A DNA stretch of 64,000 nucleotides. Source: Haloarchaeobius salinus. GTDB lineage: Archaea > Halobacteriota > Halobacteria > Halobacteriales > Natrialbaceae. The first letter of the stretch is position 1, and each line of letters opens with the position of its first letter. The stretch covers positions 124,001-188,000 of the forward strand of contig NZ_JANHAU010000001.1 of the NCBI RefSeq assembly GCF_024464185.1. The letters are read 5' to 3'. Made by a program: the position numbers and the translations under genes. The notes under the pieces were generated by a model. That model saw nothing but the letters and a program-made list of their open reading frames with translations. It did no database searches and was not told the origin of the DNA. Shown piece by piece: positions 49,192 to 57,943 of this stretch.

Positions 49192-50427
49192 GTGGTCGAA
49201 ACACTCCTCCTCGTTGGTCTCGTCGTCGCGGCGTTCGTCGGGTTCAACATCGGTGGCTCCTCGACCGGCGTCGCCTTCGGCCCGGCGGTCGGTAGCGGCG
49301 TCGTCTCGAAGGCCGGTGCCGCCGGCCTGATGACGGCGTTCGCCCTGCTCGGCGGGCTCACGGTCGGGCGGAACGTCGTCGACACGATGGGCGGTCGCAT
49401 CGTCCCGTCGTCGGCGTTCACGCTGGAGGCGAGCATCGCCGTCCTCTTCTTCATCGGCTTCGCCCTGTTCCTCTCGAACCTCGTCGGCGTGCCGGCGTCG
49501 ACGTCGATGACCGGGGTGGGAGCCATCGCCGGCCTCGGGCTGGCACAGGGCAACCTCGACTGGGACGTGATGGTGACCATCGTGGGCTACTGGGTGGTCG
49601 CCCCGGTCGCCGCGTTCTGGGTCAGCGCGGTCGTCGGTCGCTACCTCTACCCCAGTCTCGTCAAACGGTTCGCCGTCGGCCAGACCGAGGGGGCGCTCGT
49701 CGGACTCGACCGCTCGGGGTCGATCCCCCGGCCGGTCATGGGGCCCGGCACGACCCGCCGGGAGCTCGTCGGGACCCTCCTCGTCATCGTCATCGGCTGT
49801 TACATGGCGTTCTCCGCGGGCGCGTCGAACGTCGCCAACGCCATCGCGCCGCTGGTCGGGAGCGGCTACCTCGGCATGACGCCCGGTATCCTGCTCGCGG
49901 GGGCCGCCATCGGCGTCGGCGCGTTCACCATCGCCCGTCGCACCCTCGACACGATGGGCAGCGACCTCACCGACCTCCCGCTGCTGGCGGCGCTGATCGT
50001 CGAGGTCGTGAGCGCGAGCATCATCACGGCCCTGTCGGTCATCGGCATCCCCGCGAGCTTCGTCGTCGTCGCGACGATGAGCATCGTCGGTCTCGGCTGG
50101 GGCAGGGCGACACGGACCGTCCGTCTCGCGGACACCGTCGAGGGGAAGCGGCCCAAGCGGCCCCAGCGACCCAGCGTCGGCGCGCTCGCCGCCGAGGCGG
50201 AGGACGAGACCGTCCCGACGGTCTCCAACCCGCACCCGAAGGGCGTCGAGGAGGGCAAGACCGCCGACATCCCGGCGATCGGCGACGAGGATCCGGACGA
50301 CCTGCCGGCCACGAGCGACCTGTTCGAGCCCCGCGAGACCGCCCGCGTCATCGCCATGCAGAACCTCGTCCCGGTGCTGGCGACCGTCGCCGCGTTCCTG
50401 CTGTTCCGGTTCGTCCCGTCGCTCTGA
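49192..50427 (+). CDS. PiT-family inorganic phosphate transporter
   Basis: A 411-residue PiT carrier with about ten hydrophobic spans. The duplicated signature is VGFNIGGSSTGVAFGPAVGSG in the first half and AFSAGASNVANAIAPLVGSG in the second. A hydrophilic insert of about 80 residues with PKRPQRP lies before the final span. It differs in sequence from the PiT gene at 36909 and is likely the more canonical phosphate importer. The GTG start is set by the TATA-like box at 49162. The upstream frame overlaps hisA in antisense. Confidence 0.88.
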   Translation: MVETLLLVGLVVAAFVGFNIGGSSTGVAFGPAVGSGVVSKAGAAGLMTAFALLGGLTVGRNVVDTMGGRIVPSSAFTLEASIAVLFFIGFALFLSNLVGVPASTSMTGVGAIAGLGLAQGNLDWDVMVTIVGYWVVAPVAAFWVSAVVGRYLYPSLVKRFAVGQTEGALVGLDRSGSIPRPVMGPGTTRRELVGTLLVIVIGCYMAFSAGASNVANAIAPLVGSGYLGMTPGILLAGAAIGVGAFTIARRTLDTMGSDLTDLPLLAALIVEVVSASIITALSVIGIPASFVVVATMSIVGLGWGRATRTVRLADTVEGKRPKRPQRPSVGALAAEAEDETVPTVSNPHPKGVEEGKTADIPAIGDEDPDDLPATSDLFEPRETARVIAMQNLVPVLATVAAFLLFRFVPSL

Positions 50428-50540
50428 GCCACGGGACGCTGTCGGTGTCCGCCACGCCGTACCCGGTGTGTTCCATCGTCGACCCACCGACGCCGGACTG
50501 TCAGGATTATTCTACACCGTCGGAGAAACCCAGAACAGCA

Positions 50541-50549
50541 AGTTCTTAG
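50541..50549 (+). promoter_or_regulatory. TATA-like box of the ferredoxin gene
   Basis: AGTTCTTAG is centred about 30 nt before the ATG at 50575; the A-rich stretch upstream adds support. Confidence 0.5.
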
Positions 50550-50574
50550 GGTAGGGGGAACCAACCCTCGGGTG

Positions 50575-50964
50575 ATGCCCACGGTAGAATACCTCAACTA
50601 CGAAGTGCTGGACGACAACGGCTGGGACATGGACGACGACGACCTCTTCGAGAAGGCGGCCGACGCCGGCCTCGGCGACGAGGACTACGGCTCCCTCGAG
50701 GTCAACCAGGGCGAGTACATCCTCGAGGCCGCAGAGGCCCAGGGCTACGACTGGCCCTTCTCCTGCCGCGCTGGCGCGTGTGCGAACTGCGCCGCCATCG
50801 TCATGGAGGGCGACATCGAGATGGACATGCAGCAGATCCTCTCCGACGAGGAGGTCGAGGAGAAGAACGTCCGCCTGACATGCATCGGTTCCCCGACCGC
50901 CGACGAGGTCAAGATCGTCTACAACGCGAAGCACCTCGACTACCTCCAGAACCGCGTCATCTGA
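50575..50964 (+). CDS. fdx: Haloarchaeal [2Fe-2S] plant-type ferredoxin
   Basis: A 129-residue plant-type ferredoxin with the halophile insertion of about 25 acidic residues ([20 protein letters not shown]) near the N-terminus. The cluster ligands are Cys64, Cys69, Cys72 and Cys103 ([12 protein letters not shown] and LTCIGSP). It is an electron carrier, for example for 2-oxoacid:ferredoxin oxidoreductases. The sequence matches haloarchaeal ferredoxins along its full length. The ATG at 50575 is preferred over the GTG at 50572. Confidence 0.95.
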   Translation: MPTVEYLNYEVLDDNGWDMDDDDLFEKAADAGLGDEDYGSLEVNQGEYILEAAEAQGYDWPFSCRAGACANCAAIVMEGDIEMDMQQILSDEEVEEKNVRLTCIGSPTADEVKIVYNAKHLDYLQNRVI

Positions 50965-51127
50965 GGTCGAAACCGACGTTCGACCGTCGATTCGTTCTCG
51001 AGCGTCGTCCCGGCCGCTTCTCTCTCCTCGACTGCTCGAACCCCGGCCCGTCACGGGACGGACCGCGTTAGACCGTTCGAACCCCCGAGCGGTAGCTATA
51101 CGGTCCGTGCCGCTCGACCACAGCGCA

Positions 51128-51832
51128 ATGAGTGCCGAACCGGAGCCGCTCCGGGTGACGCTGTCGGTCTGGCACCCGGACTGCTGGACCATCGAGACGA
51201 CGGAACGGACCGACGTCGGCGTCCTCGGGCGCGTCGTCGCGACGACGACCGGTGACCGGACCACGTCGCTCGTCACGCTCTACGCCGACCGCCGGCGCGA
51301 GCTCGACGACGGCGAGGAGACGATACGGTCGTTCCCCCAGGTCGACAGCGTGCTGCCGGTCCCCGCCACGACGCTCGGGTCGGCGGCACGGACCGCGGAG
51401 CCGGGGAACGCGACCCGCGACCTGCTCATCGACCACGACGCGAGCGCCCAGATCAGCGGTGCGTTCCTCTCCCGGGAGTTCGTCACCGCGCGCCCGGTCG
51501 ACACGCACGACGGTCGGGAGCGCTGGACGCTCCTGACGACGCGGGACCGCGAGGCGGTCCACGACGCGCTGGCGCGCATCGCCGACGAACAGGACGCCGA
51601 CATCAGCGTCGAGGGGCTCACGCGCACGAGCGACGCGGCGGGCGAGGCACCGTTCTCGCTCACGTCGCTCTCGGCCCGCCAGCGGGAGGTGTTCGAGCTC
51701 GCCCGCGCCAGGGGCTACTACGAGTGGCCGAAGGCGGTCACCGGCACGGAACTCGCCGAGGAGCTCGGGATCGCGACCGCGACGCTCCACGAGCACCTCC
51801 ACAAGGCCGAGGCGAAGCTACTGGGACGCTGA
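51128..51832 (+). CDS. Bat-type HTH-10 transcription regulator
   Basis: A 234-residue regulator of the bacterio-opsin activator (Bat) HTH-10 family, without the upstream PAS/GAF sensor domains of Bat itself. The N-terminal part LRVTLSVWHPDCWTIETTERTDVGVL is typical of the single-domain group. The C-terminal HTH_10 is complete: LSARQREVFELARARGYYEWPKAVTGTELAEELGIATATLHEHLHKAEAKLL. The TATA-like CTATACGG about 30 nt upstream fits ATG 51128. Its end overlaps the convergent M20 peptidase by 15 bp. Targets are unknown. Confidence 0.85.
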   Translation: MSAEPEPLRVTLSVWHPDCWTIETTERTDVGVLGRVVATTTGDRTTSLVTLYADRRRELDDGEETIRSFPQVDSVLPVPATTLGSAARTAEPGNATRDLLIDHDASAQISGAFLSREFVTARPVDTHDGRERWTLLTTRDREAVHDALARIADEQDADISVEGLTRTSDAAGEAPFSLTSLSARQREVFELARARGYYEWPKAVTGTELAEELGIATATLHEHLHKAEAKLLGR

Positions 51833-53059
51833 GTCGCCGTCGCCGTGGCCGACTGTCAGAAGCTCGCGCGCCGCCCGTTCGAGCACCGCCAGTCCCGTCT
51901 CGGCCTCCTCGAGGTCGATGTACTCGTCGACGCTGTGGGCCTGGTCCAGGCTCCCGGGACCCCAGGTGATGGCCGGCACGTCGAACCGTTCGACGAACTC
52001 GCGGACGTCCGTCGAGGCGCGGATACCCCACGGCTCAGTCGGAGCGTCGGCGAGCGCGGCGGTGTGGTCGCGCACTACCTCCGCCAGCTCGTGGTCGACG
52101 GGAATCTCGGCGGAGGCGTACGTCTCGTGGCGTTCCCACGTCGCCTCGATGCCGTGGTCGCGTTCGAGTTCGGCGACCAGCGCGTCGACCTCTCCATCGA
52201 CGTCCTCGATTTGCTCGTCGGGGAGGATGCGGCGGTCGAGCGTCACGAACGCGCGCTCGGGCAGCACCGCCTTGTTCGAGTCTGCCCCCGAGACGACCTG
52301 TGTGACGGTGCCGTACGCCCGGCCACAGAGGGGGTCGGTCCGTCCGCGGAGTTCGGCGTCGTAGTCGGCCAGCGCGGCGAGCACCGTCGGAACGTGTTCG
52401 TTCGGGTTCACCCCGTTGTCGGGACGGCTCGCGTGCGTGGGCTCGCCCGGCCAGGAGAGTTCGTACCAGGCCATCCCCTTCTCGCTCGTCGCGACGCGCA
52501 GTTCGGTCGGTTCGAGGACGATGCCGTAGTCGCCGGTGAAGCCGGCTTCGAGGAGGGCACGAGTGCCGGGCTCGGCGGTCTCCTCGCCCATCGCGGCGTG
52601 GACGACGACCGCGCCGTCGAGTGTCCCGTCCACGATGTCGGGTCGCAGCCGGAGCGCGGTGAGCATCGCGACGGCGACGCCCGTCTTCATGTCGACGCTG
52701 CCGCGACCGTAGAGCCGGCCGTCCTCGACGGTGCCCTCGTAGGGTGGGTGCGTCCACTCGTCGTGGTCGCCGGCGGGGACGACGTCGAGGTGGCCGTTCA
52801 GCACGAGGGTGGGGCCGCTGCCGTCGTCACTGTCGTCACTGCCGCCGCCACCGACGCGAGCACCGACCTGTGGACGCTCCGGGTCCGGTTCGTCGAGGAG
52901 CGTCGCGTCGATATCGTGGTGGGCGAACCAGTCGTGGACGTACTCGGCGCAGGCCCGTTCGTTCCCCGGCGGGTTCTCGGACTCGATGCCGACCAGCACG
53001 GCCGCGAGCTCGGCGAGCTCGGTCGGGTACTGGTCTGAGCCGTCCTCGAAGGGACTCAT
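51818..53059 (-). CDS. M20-family metallopeptidase (ArgE/DapE type)
   Basis: A 413-residue Zn-dependent M20 hydrolase. Metal-site motifs are seen: LNGHLDVVPAGD, GRGSVDMKTGVAV, MGEETAEPGTRA and EPTELRVATSEKG; the dimer domain carries PGEPTHASRPDNGVN. ArgE, DapE, AcyI and carboxypeptidase members cannot be told apart by eye. Its ATG overlaps the stop of threonine synthase (ATGA), so the two are translated together. The substrate is unknown. Confidence 0.87.
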   Translation of the reverse strand: MSPFEDGSDQYPTELAELAAVLVGIESENPPGNERACAEYVHDWFAHHDIDATLLDEPDPERPQVGARVGGGGSDDSDDGSGPTLVLNGHLDVVPAGDHDEWTHPPYEGTVEDGRLYGRGSVDMKTGVAVAMLTALRLRPDIVDGTLDGAVVVHAAMGEETAEPGTRALLEAGFTGDYGIVLEPTELRVATSEKGMAWYELSWPGEPTHASRPDNGVNPNEHVPTVLAALADYDAELRGRTDPLCGRAYGTVTQVVSGADSNKAVLPERAFVTLDRRILPDEQIEDVDGEVDALVAELERDHGIEATWERHETYASAEIPVDHELAEVVRDHTAALADAPTEPWGIRASTDVREFVERFDVPAITWGPGSLDQAHSVDEYIDLEEAETGLAVLERAARELLTVGHGDGDSASQ

Positions 53060-54333
53060 GCGCCCCGCCCCGTGAGCGAGGACTCGTCTCCGTCACCGTC
53101 GTCGCTCGCGCCGTAGAGCGCGGCCACGTCGTCCAGCGACGGCGCGACCTCGGTCACGTCGCCGATGGCCTGCTTCGCGCCCTGGGTGTCCTTCAGCCCG
53201 AAGCCGGTGACGACCGCGACGACCGACTCGTCGGGTTCGATGATGCCCTGTTCGCGCGCCTTCCGGATGCCGGCGACGGGGGCCGCGCCCGACGGCTCGG
53301 CGTAGATGCCCTCGGTCCGGCCGAGCAGCGTCTCGGCGTCGAGGATGGCATCGTCGGTGACGGTGACGGCGGTGCCGCCGCTCTCCTCGAGCGCGCGGCA
53401 GGCCTTCACCGTGTTCCGGGGCCGTCCCACGGCGACCGCGTCGGCGAGCGTCTCCGCGACCATCTCGTGGTCCTCCGCGCCGTGGAACGCGTCGTGGATC
53501 GCGCTCGCGCCCTCGGGCTGCACCCCGAGCATCTTCGGCGTGTCGTCCACGTAGCCCAGCTCGGCGAACTCGCGGAGGCCCTTCCAGCAGCCCGCGATGG
53601 TGCAGCCGTCTCCCATCGAGAACACGACCCAGTCCGGGATCTCGTCGCGGGTCTGCTCGGCGAGCTCGTGGCCGACGGTGCGCTTGCCCTCGATCTGGAA
53701 CGGGTTGATGGCGGCGTTCCGGTTGTACCAGCCGTAGGCGTCGGTCACCTCCAGGCTCAGGTCGTACGCCTCGTCGTAGCTGCCGTCGACGGCGAGCACG
53801 TCCGCGCCGTACACCCGGGGCTGGACGAGTTTGCCCTCCGGAGCAGCGGCCGGCACGAAGATGCGGCAGTCCAGGCCGGCACGCGCCGCGTAGCCCGCGA
53901 GCGAGGCCGCCGCGTTGCCCGTCGACGCGCAGGTGACGACGTCCTGTCCCGCGAACCGTGCCTTCGTCGCGGCGATGCTCGTCGCGCGGTCCTTGAAGCA
54001 GCCGGTCGGGTTCAGCCCGTCGTTCTTCACCCGGAGGTCGACGCCGAGTTCGTCGCCGAGGCGCGGGGCGTCGAGCAGGTCGGTGCCGCCCTCGTCGAGC
54101 GTTACCGCCTCGGCGTCCGTGTCGACCGGCAGGAACGCGCGGTACTTCCACTGGTTCGGGATGTGTCCGTCGAGGTCGGCGTCGAACCGCTCCTCGATGA
54201 CGTCGTAGTCGTAGACGACCTCAAGGATGCCCGCCACTCCCTCGTGGTTCGGGCAGGTGTAGACGACCTGTTCGGGGTCGTACGTCGCGCCGCAGAGCGT
54301 GCATTCGAGCGTCTCGACGTGGTCGAGGGTCAT
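53056..54333 (-). CDS. thrC: Threonine synthase
   Basis: A 425-residue PLP enzyme, last step of threonine synthesis (O-phosphohomoserine to threonine). An N-terminal zinc ribbon is present (Cys11, Cys14, CPNH near 27-30). The PLP lysine is Lys114 in NPTGCFKDRA, and the phosphate loop is CASTGNAAASLAGY. The C-terminal EPSGAAPVAGIRKARE is typical. Aspartate kinase at 23656 provides an earlier step. Cysteate or cystathionine synthases are possible alternatives but the zinc ribbon and overall fit favour ThrC. It is the first gene of a two-gene operon with the M20 peptidase. Confidence 0.9.
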   Translation of the reverse strand: MTLDHVETLECTLCGATYDPEQVVYTCPNHEGVAGILEVVYDYDVIEERFDADLDGHIPNQWKYRAFLPVDTDAEAVTLDEGGTDLLDAPRLGDELGVDLRVKNDGLNPTGCFKDRATSIAATKARFAGQDVVTCASTGNAAASLAGYAARAGLDCRIFVPAAAPEGKLVQPRVYGADVLAVDGSYDEAYDLSLEVTDAYGWYNRNAAINPFQIEGKRTVGHELAEQTRDEIPDWVVFSMGDGCTIAGCWKGLREFAELGYVDDTPKMLGVQPEGASAIHDAFHGAEDHEMVAETLADAVAVGRPRNTVKACRALEESGGTAVTVTDDAILDAETLLGRTEGIYAEPSGAAPVAGIRKAREQGIIEPDESVVAVVTGFGLKDTQGAKQAIGDVTEVAPSLDDVAALYGASDDGDGDESSLTGRGA

Positions 54334-54439
54334 GCTTCGACGGTGGACGTGCTGGGTCAAGGTGGTGCCCCCGGCTATTGTCGGGGGTGGGCGCAAATCG
54401 GCCTCGAAAGTTCACCATATCTGTAAACCTCCGGCGACG

Positions 54440-54715
54440 ACGAGAGCAACTCAGCCGGGTGGCGCGCGGCTGGCGAGACCGCGGCCGAAGGGAGCGTGTC
54501 GAGCCATCCGCGCGAGGGACGAGAAGCGCAGGGAGCTTGCGACCGAGCATCGCAGGAGGCTGGGGAGGTGTGAGGTGCGGTGCGGTTGCGGGCGGGGATG
54601 AAAGGGGCGAGTCGCTGGAGGAAGGCGGCCGACGCAAGGACCGCAGGAACGAGGACCGCAGCGAGGCCCCCGACACCAGCGACTCGGGGCTTTCTGGCCG
54701 TTCGTAGCCCCTCTA
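54440..54715 (+). ncRNA. Candidate structured RNA or dispersed intergenic element
   Basis: The stretch contains GGGGAGGTGTGAGGTGCGGT, then GATGAAAGGGGC, and repeated AGGACCGCAG units. A perfect 11-bp inverted repeat CGAGTCGCTGG (54608-54618) and CCAGCGACTCG (54676-54686) encloses them. Next to it GGGGCT...AGCCCC (54687-54711) forms a hairpin followed by TCTATC. A TATA-like box precedes it. I recall similar intergenic sequences in other haloarchaea, but cannot confirm. It may be a small RNA or a repetitive element. Confidence 0.35.
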
Positions 54716-54763
54716 TCGTCTACCAAGACGCGTTGGTTACCCCGCGCCGCTTTCCTCACCGGA

Positions 54764-54773
54764 ACCTCTAATT
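54764..54773 (+). promoter_or_regulatory. TATA-like box of the prepilin peptidase gene
   Basis: ACCTCTAATT is centred about 29 nt before the GTG at 54797 and supports a leaderless GTG start. Confidence 0.5.
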
Positions 54774-54796
54774 GCCTCGGCGCGGGGTAGCAATCT

Positions 54797-55903
54797 GTGG
54801 TAGACGTTGGCCCCATCTCCGGGACGCTGCCCGACCTGTTGCGACTGGCGACGGTGCCCGTCTTCGGCGTCCTCGCGTATCGGGACATCCGGACGCGACG
54901 TATCGACAGCATCACCTGGGTCCCGTTGACCCTGCTCGGCGTGCTCCTGCTCGGCGTCGAGTGGCAGCGCGCGGCCGCCGCCGGGGGCACGGACCTCCGC
55001 GTGTTCGTCCTCACCACCGCCATCAGCGTGGGCTTCGTCGTGTCGCTGGCGTACGTGTTCCACTTCCTCGGGGCGTTCGGCGGGGCGGACGCCCGGGCGC
55101 TGATGACCATCGCGGTGCTGTACCCGAGCTATCCGGGCTACGTGGGCGGCGAGGTGCTGTCGGTCGCGGGCGTGACCATCCCCGTCGGCGACCCCGCGCC
55201 GGTCGCGGTGCTCTCCTTCACCATCCTGACCAACGCGGTCGCCTGGGGCATCGCGTACCCGCTGTTGCTGGCGGCGCGCAACGGGGCGATGGGCCACGTC
55301 TCGAAGCGGATGTTCGTCGGGGTTCCGGTGCGCTGGGATGCGGTGCCGGAGACCCACGGCAAGCTCCTCGACTCGGGGAGCAGGGGCATCGGCGAGCGGC
55401 TCCGGGCGCTCGTCTATCCGCGCGGGACGGGACTCGACCTCGACGCGGTCAGGATGTACCTGCGCTGGCGGGGGGCGACGCTCGCCGAACTCCGGGACGA
55501 CCCCGATCGGTTCCGGGACCCCGACTCGCTCCCGGACGAACCGAACGACCCGACCGACGGCGCGGTCGACCTCGACGTGGCGACCGACGGCGGGGAGCCG
55601 GTGGACGACGTGGACGGTGTCGAGGAGGCGGTCGCCGCCGAGCCTGCAGCCGCCGATACCGACCACGACGAGTCCGACATCGACCCCTGGGGTGCGGCGG
55701 CGTTCCTCGACGACATCGAGGGTGACGCCTACGGCACGTCGCCGGCACGCCTCCGGGAGGGGCTGGACCGGCTGACGACCGAAGAATGGCTGTGGGTCAC
55801 GCCGGGCATCCCGTTCCTCGTGCCGGTGTTCCTCGGACTGGTCGCCGCGTTCGTCTACGGCGACCTGCTCGTCGGGCTGCTCCGGGTGCTCGGGCTGGTC
55901 TAG
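54797..55903 (+). CDS. Prepilin peptidase PibD-like (A24 family)
   Basis: A 368-residue GxGD-type aspartyl peptidase that cleaves class III signal peptides of archaeal pilins and archaellins. The first catalytic Asp is Asp30 in LAYRDIRTRRI and the second is Asp98 in FGGADARAL. Around six membrane spans are seen in the first 180 residues and two more near the C-terminus, separated by an acidic cytoplasmic part of about 150 residues (residues 190-340), longer than in short PibD forms. Whether it processes archaellins, pilins or both is unknown. Its TAG stop shares CTAG with the convergent small gene's stop. Confidence 0.87.
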   Translation: MVDVGPISGTLPDLLRLATVPVFGVLAYRDIRTRRIDSITWVPLTLLGVLLLGVEWQRAAAAGGTDLRVFVLTTAISVGFVVSLAYVFHFLGAFGGADARALMTIAVLYPSYPGYVGGEVLSVAGVTIPVGDPAPVAVLSFTILTNAVAWGIAYPLLLAARNGAMGHVSKRMFVGVPVRWDAVPETHGKLLDSGSRGIGERLRALVYPRGTGLDLDAVRMYLRWRGATLAELRDDPDRFRDPDSLPDEPNDPTDGAVDLDVATDGGEPVDDVDGVEEAVAAEPAAADTDHDESDIDPWGAAAFLDDIEGDAYGTSPARLREGLDRLTTEEWLWVTPGIPFLVPVFLGLVAAFVYGDLLVGLLRVLGLV

Positions 55904-56124
55904 GCGATGAACTCGTCGTAGAGCGGGTAGCAGACGTTCCAGAGGACGGTGACGGCGACGCCGACGGCGATGACGGCGAGCCACAGCGGTCGCGTCCCGT
56001 CGGTGTAGCCGAGCGCGAGCAGCGCCATCGTCCCGAAGAAGAGGCCGACGCAGGCGACGAGGCTGCCGAGCGAGAGCGAGACGAGGACGGGGGCCGCCCT
56101 GAACTGGTCGGCGAGACTGGCCAT
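55900..56124 (-). CDS. Small two-span membrane protein
   Basis: A 74-residue protein beginning MASLADQFRAAPVLVSLSLG, with two hydrophobic spans (LGSLVACVGLFFGTMALLAL and WLAVIAVGVAVTVLWNV) and ending YPLYDEFIA. No family is recognised. The TATA box at 56146 fixes the start. Its stop and that of the prepilin peptidase overlap in the palindrome CTAG. Confidence 0.68.
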   Translation of the reverse strand: MASLADQFRAAPVLVSLSLGSLVACVGLFFGTMALLALGYTDGTRPLWLAVIAVGVAVTVLWNVCYPLYDEFIA

Positions 56125-56145
56125 GTGCGGTGGTCCGTCGCCGCC

Positions 56146-56154
56146 GATATAACC
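56146..56154 (-). promoter_or_regulatory. TATA box of the small membrane gene
   Basis: On the minus strand GGTTATATC lies about 26 nt before the ATG at 56124. Confidence 0.65.
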
Positions 56155-56304
56155 GTGTCGCCGGTGACTGGGCCGCCGACACCGCCCGCTAAATCGCCCG
56201 CGGGCCACAACGTTCATCACTAACCTTTCAATCGGCCGAAACTACCTTTAGTCGACGAGTCATTCCACCAACAACGACAGGGGGTGGGGCCTCTGTGACC
56301 GACC

Positions 56305-57039
56305 ATGACCGACCGAGACACCATCGGGGACACCGGGAACGTCCTCGTGACCACCGCGGCGACGGACCACGGCCACTGCAGCGACCTGCTGGAGACGGGC
56401 GACCCGAACACACGAGCCGAACTGACCGTCTCGCTGCCGGAGGCACAGTCCGAACAGACCGGATTCGGGAGCGCCTCGAGCACGCAGCCGGCGCGCAAGG
56501 GGCTCATCTCGGTCGGCGACGTGCTCCGGTCGGCGGCGGAAGGTGGGCCGGACTTCGGTGCACCGGTCGTGATGGACGCCGTAGAGGAACCCACCGACCT
56601 CCAGGGCATCGGCACCGCCATCAGCCGCTACTGCCAGCGCTGGGACGAAGAGGACTACGACATCGTCGTCTGCTTCGACTCGCTGACCGAGCTGCTCGAC
56701 CACGCCAGCCCGGAGGTCGTCTTCCAGTTCTGCCACGTCCTCACGAGCCGCCTCTCCTCCGTCGACGCGCTCGCACACTTCCACCTCGACCCCGAGGCGC
56801 ACAGCGACGAGACGGTCGCCACCTTCCAGTCCATCTTCGACGAGACCGTCGGCGAGACGACCGAGGCCGACGCCATCGAGGCGTTCGCGGAGGCGACCGA
56901 CGACGACATCGCGGCGCTCACCGAGAGCTGGAGCGCCGAGGCGAACTACTCCATCGTCGGCGACGACGACTACGCCCGCCCCGACGAGGTCAGCGAGGCC
57001 TCCGACGACGACATCGCCGACTCCCTGCCGGTTGAGTAA
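56305..57039 (+). CDS. KaiC/RecA-like protein lacking a P-loop (DUF7504-type), copy A
   Basis: A 244-residue member of the same haloarchaeal set as 12300 and 57106. The N-terminal strand where the P-loop should be reads NVLVTTAATDHGHCSDLL, without GK[ST]. The KaiC-like core is retained: VVCFDSLTELLDHASPEVVFQFCHVLTSRL and VDALAHFHLDPEAHSDETVATFQSIFDETV. The C-terminus ends with DDDIADSLPVE, near-identical to the end of copy B, which suggests a short conserved docking tail. It has a leader with a TATA-like CTACCTTTAG around 56243-56252. Function unknown; tandem duplication with 57106 is evident. Confidence 0.78.
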   Translation: MTDRDTIGDTGNVLVTTAATDHGHCSDLLETGDPNTRAELTVSLPEAQSEQTGFGSASSTQPARKGLISVGDVLRSAAEGGPDFGAPVVMDAVEEPTDLQGIGTAISRYCQRWDEEDYDIVVCFDSLTELLDHASPEVVFQFCHVLTSRLSSVDALAHFHLDPEAHSDETVATFQSIFDETVGETTEADAIEAFAEATDDDIAALTESWSAEANYSIVGDDDYARPDEVSEASDDDIADSLPVE

Positions 57040-57105
57040 CCCGAAGTGATTTACGTGGTGGTCCGATAACATGTTCACGATTCCGGGGGTTTGGGGTGGA
57101 TTCGC

Positions 57106-57870
57106 ATGAGTGAACACGGCACGGACGGCAACCCGAGAACAGTCCTCCTCCTCGACGAGATGGCCGAGGACGAGGTCGGCGAGCACTGCGACGGCCTGAT
57201 GGGGGGACCGCCCGCGGACCGGCGCGCCGAACTCGTCGTCTCGTTCCCGGAGGACGTCACCGACAGGCTCGACTTCGGCTCGCTCTCCGGCGGGCGACAG
57301 CCGACGAAACGGGGTATCGTCACCGTCGGCGAGACGATGCAGGCCGCCGGTGCCGGACGACCGGACTTCAGCGAGCCCATCGTCGAACAGACCGTCGCGG
57401 ACCCGACCGACCTCCAGCGACTCGGCGAGGTAATCAGCCAGTTCTGTGGCGTCTGGGACGACGCCGGCTACGACATCGTCGTCTGCTTCGACTCGCTGAC
57501 CGAGCTGCTCGACGCGAACGACCCCGAGGTCGTCTTCCAGTTCTGTCACGTGCTCTCGGGCCGGCTCGAATCGGTCGGCGCGGTCGCGCACTTCCACCTC
57601 GACCCGAACGCACACAGCCAGCAGCTCCAGCTCACCTTCGAGCAGATACTCGACGAGACGCTCGTCGAGGAGATCGATGTCGAACACCTCGTCCCCGGCG
57701 GGAGCAGCCGGGCCAGCGACGCCGACGTCGCCCGCGAGACCGAGACCGTCGACCTCGACGACCCGAACGAGGTCGCGGCCGCGAACGAGTCGCCGTCCGA
57801 GTCGTCCGTGCCCGCCGGCCGCTCCGGCGAAGCGTCCGACGACGATATCGCCGACGCACTGCCGGACTGA
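57106..57870 (+). CDS. KaiC/RecA-like protein lacking a P-loop (DUF7504-type), copy B
   Basis: A 254-residue paralogue of the preceding gene. Shared blocks: VSFPEDVTDRLDFGS, TKRGIVTVGETMQAAGAG, VVCFDSLTELLDANDPEVVFQFCHVLSGRL and VAHFHLDPNAHSQQLQLTF. Again there is no GK[ST] at the expected P-loop (TVLLLDEMAEDEVGEHCD). A Pro/Ser/Glu-rich linker leads to the C-terminal ASDDDIADALPD. The start is ATG 57106. The pair seems to come from tandem duplication. Regulatory or sensor partner roles, as in HTR-like proteins, are only inference. Confidence 0.78.
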   Translation: MSEHGTDGNPRTVLLLDEMAEDEVGEHCDGLMGGPPADRRAELVVSFPEDVTDRLDFGSLSGGRQPTKRGIVTVGETMQAAGAGRPDFSEPIVEQTVADPTDLQRLGEVISQFCGVWDDAGYDIVVCFDSLTELLDANDPEVVFQFCHVLSGRLESVGAVAHFHLDPNAHSQQLQLTFEQILDETLVEEIDVEHLVPGGSSRASDADVARETETVDLDDPNEVAAANESPSESSVPAGRSGEASDDDIADALPD

Positions 57871-57910
57871 GACGGCACCTCCACCGCCGGGGTGCTGTCC
57901 GCAGTCCGTA

Positions 57911-57918
57911 GCCTTTTC
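57911..57918 (+). promoter_or_regulatory. T-rich promoter element of the SLC13/TrkA-C gene
   Basis: GCCTTTTC is centred about 29 nt before the GTG at 57944, consistent with a leaderless GTG start. Confidence 0.45.
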
Positions 57919-57943
57919 TTCCGGGCTGCCGTCTTGCGACGCT

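Larger units (their letters stand above)
54334..54796. other. Intergenic region with a structured GC-rich element
   Basis: 463 bp. From about 54440 to 54700 it holds a purine-rich, repetitive, structured stretch resembling elements I recall as dispersed in haloarchaeal intergenic DNA (listed separately as a candidate ncRNA/repeat). A TATA-like CCATATCTG lies at 54413-54421, about 30 nt before the element. The right 90 bp carry the promoter of the prepilin peptidase gene. No protein-coding sequence was found; short ORFs here are Arg/Gly-rich and lack acidic bias. Confidence 0.5.

Noticed and set aside
54378-54707. Arg/Gly-rich ORF in the structured intergenic element
   Set aside because: Composition is wrong for a haloarchaeal protein and the region is better explained by repeats and inverted repeats.
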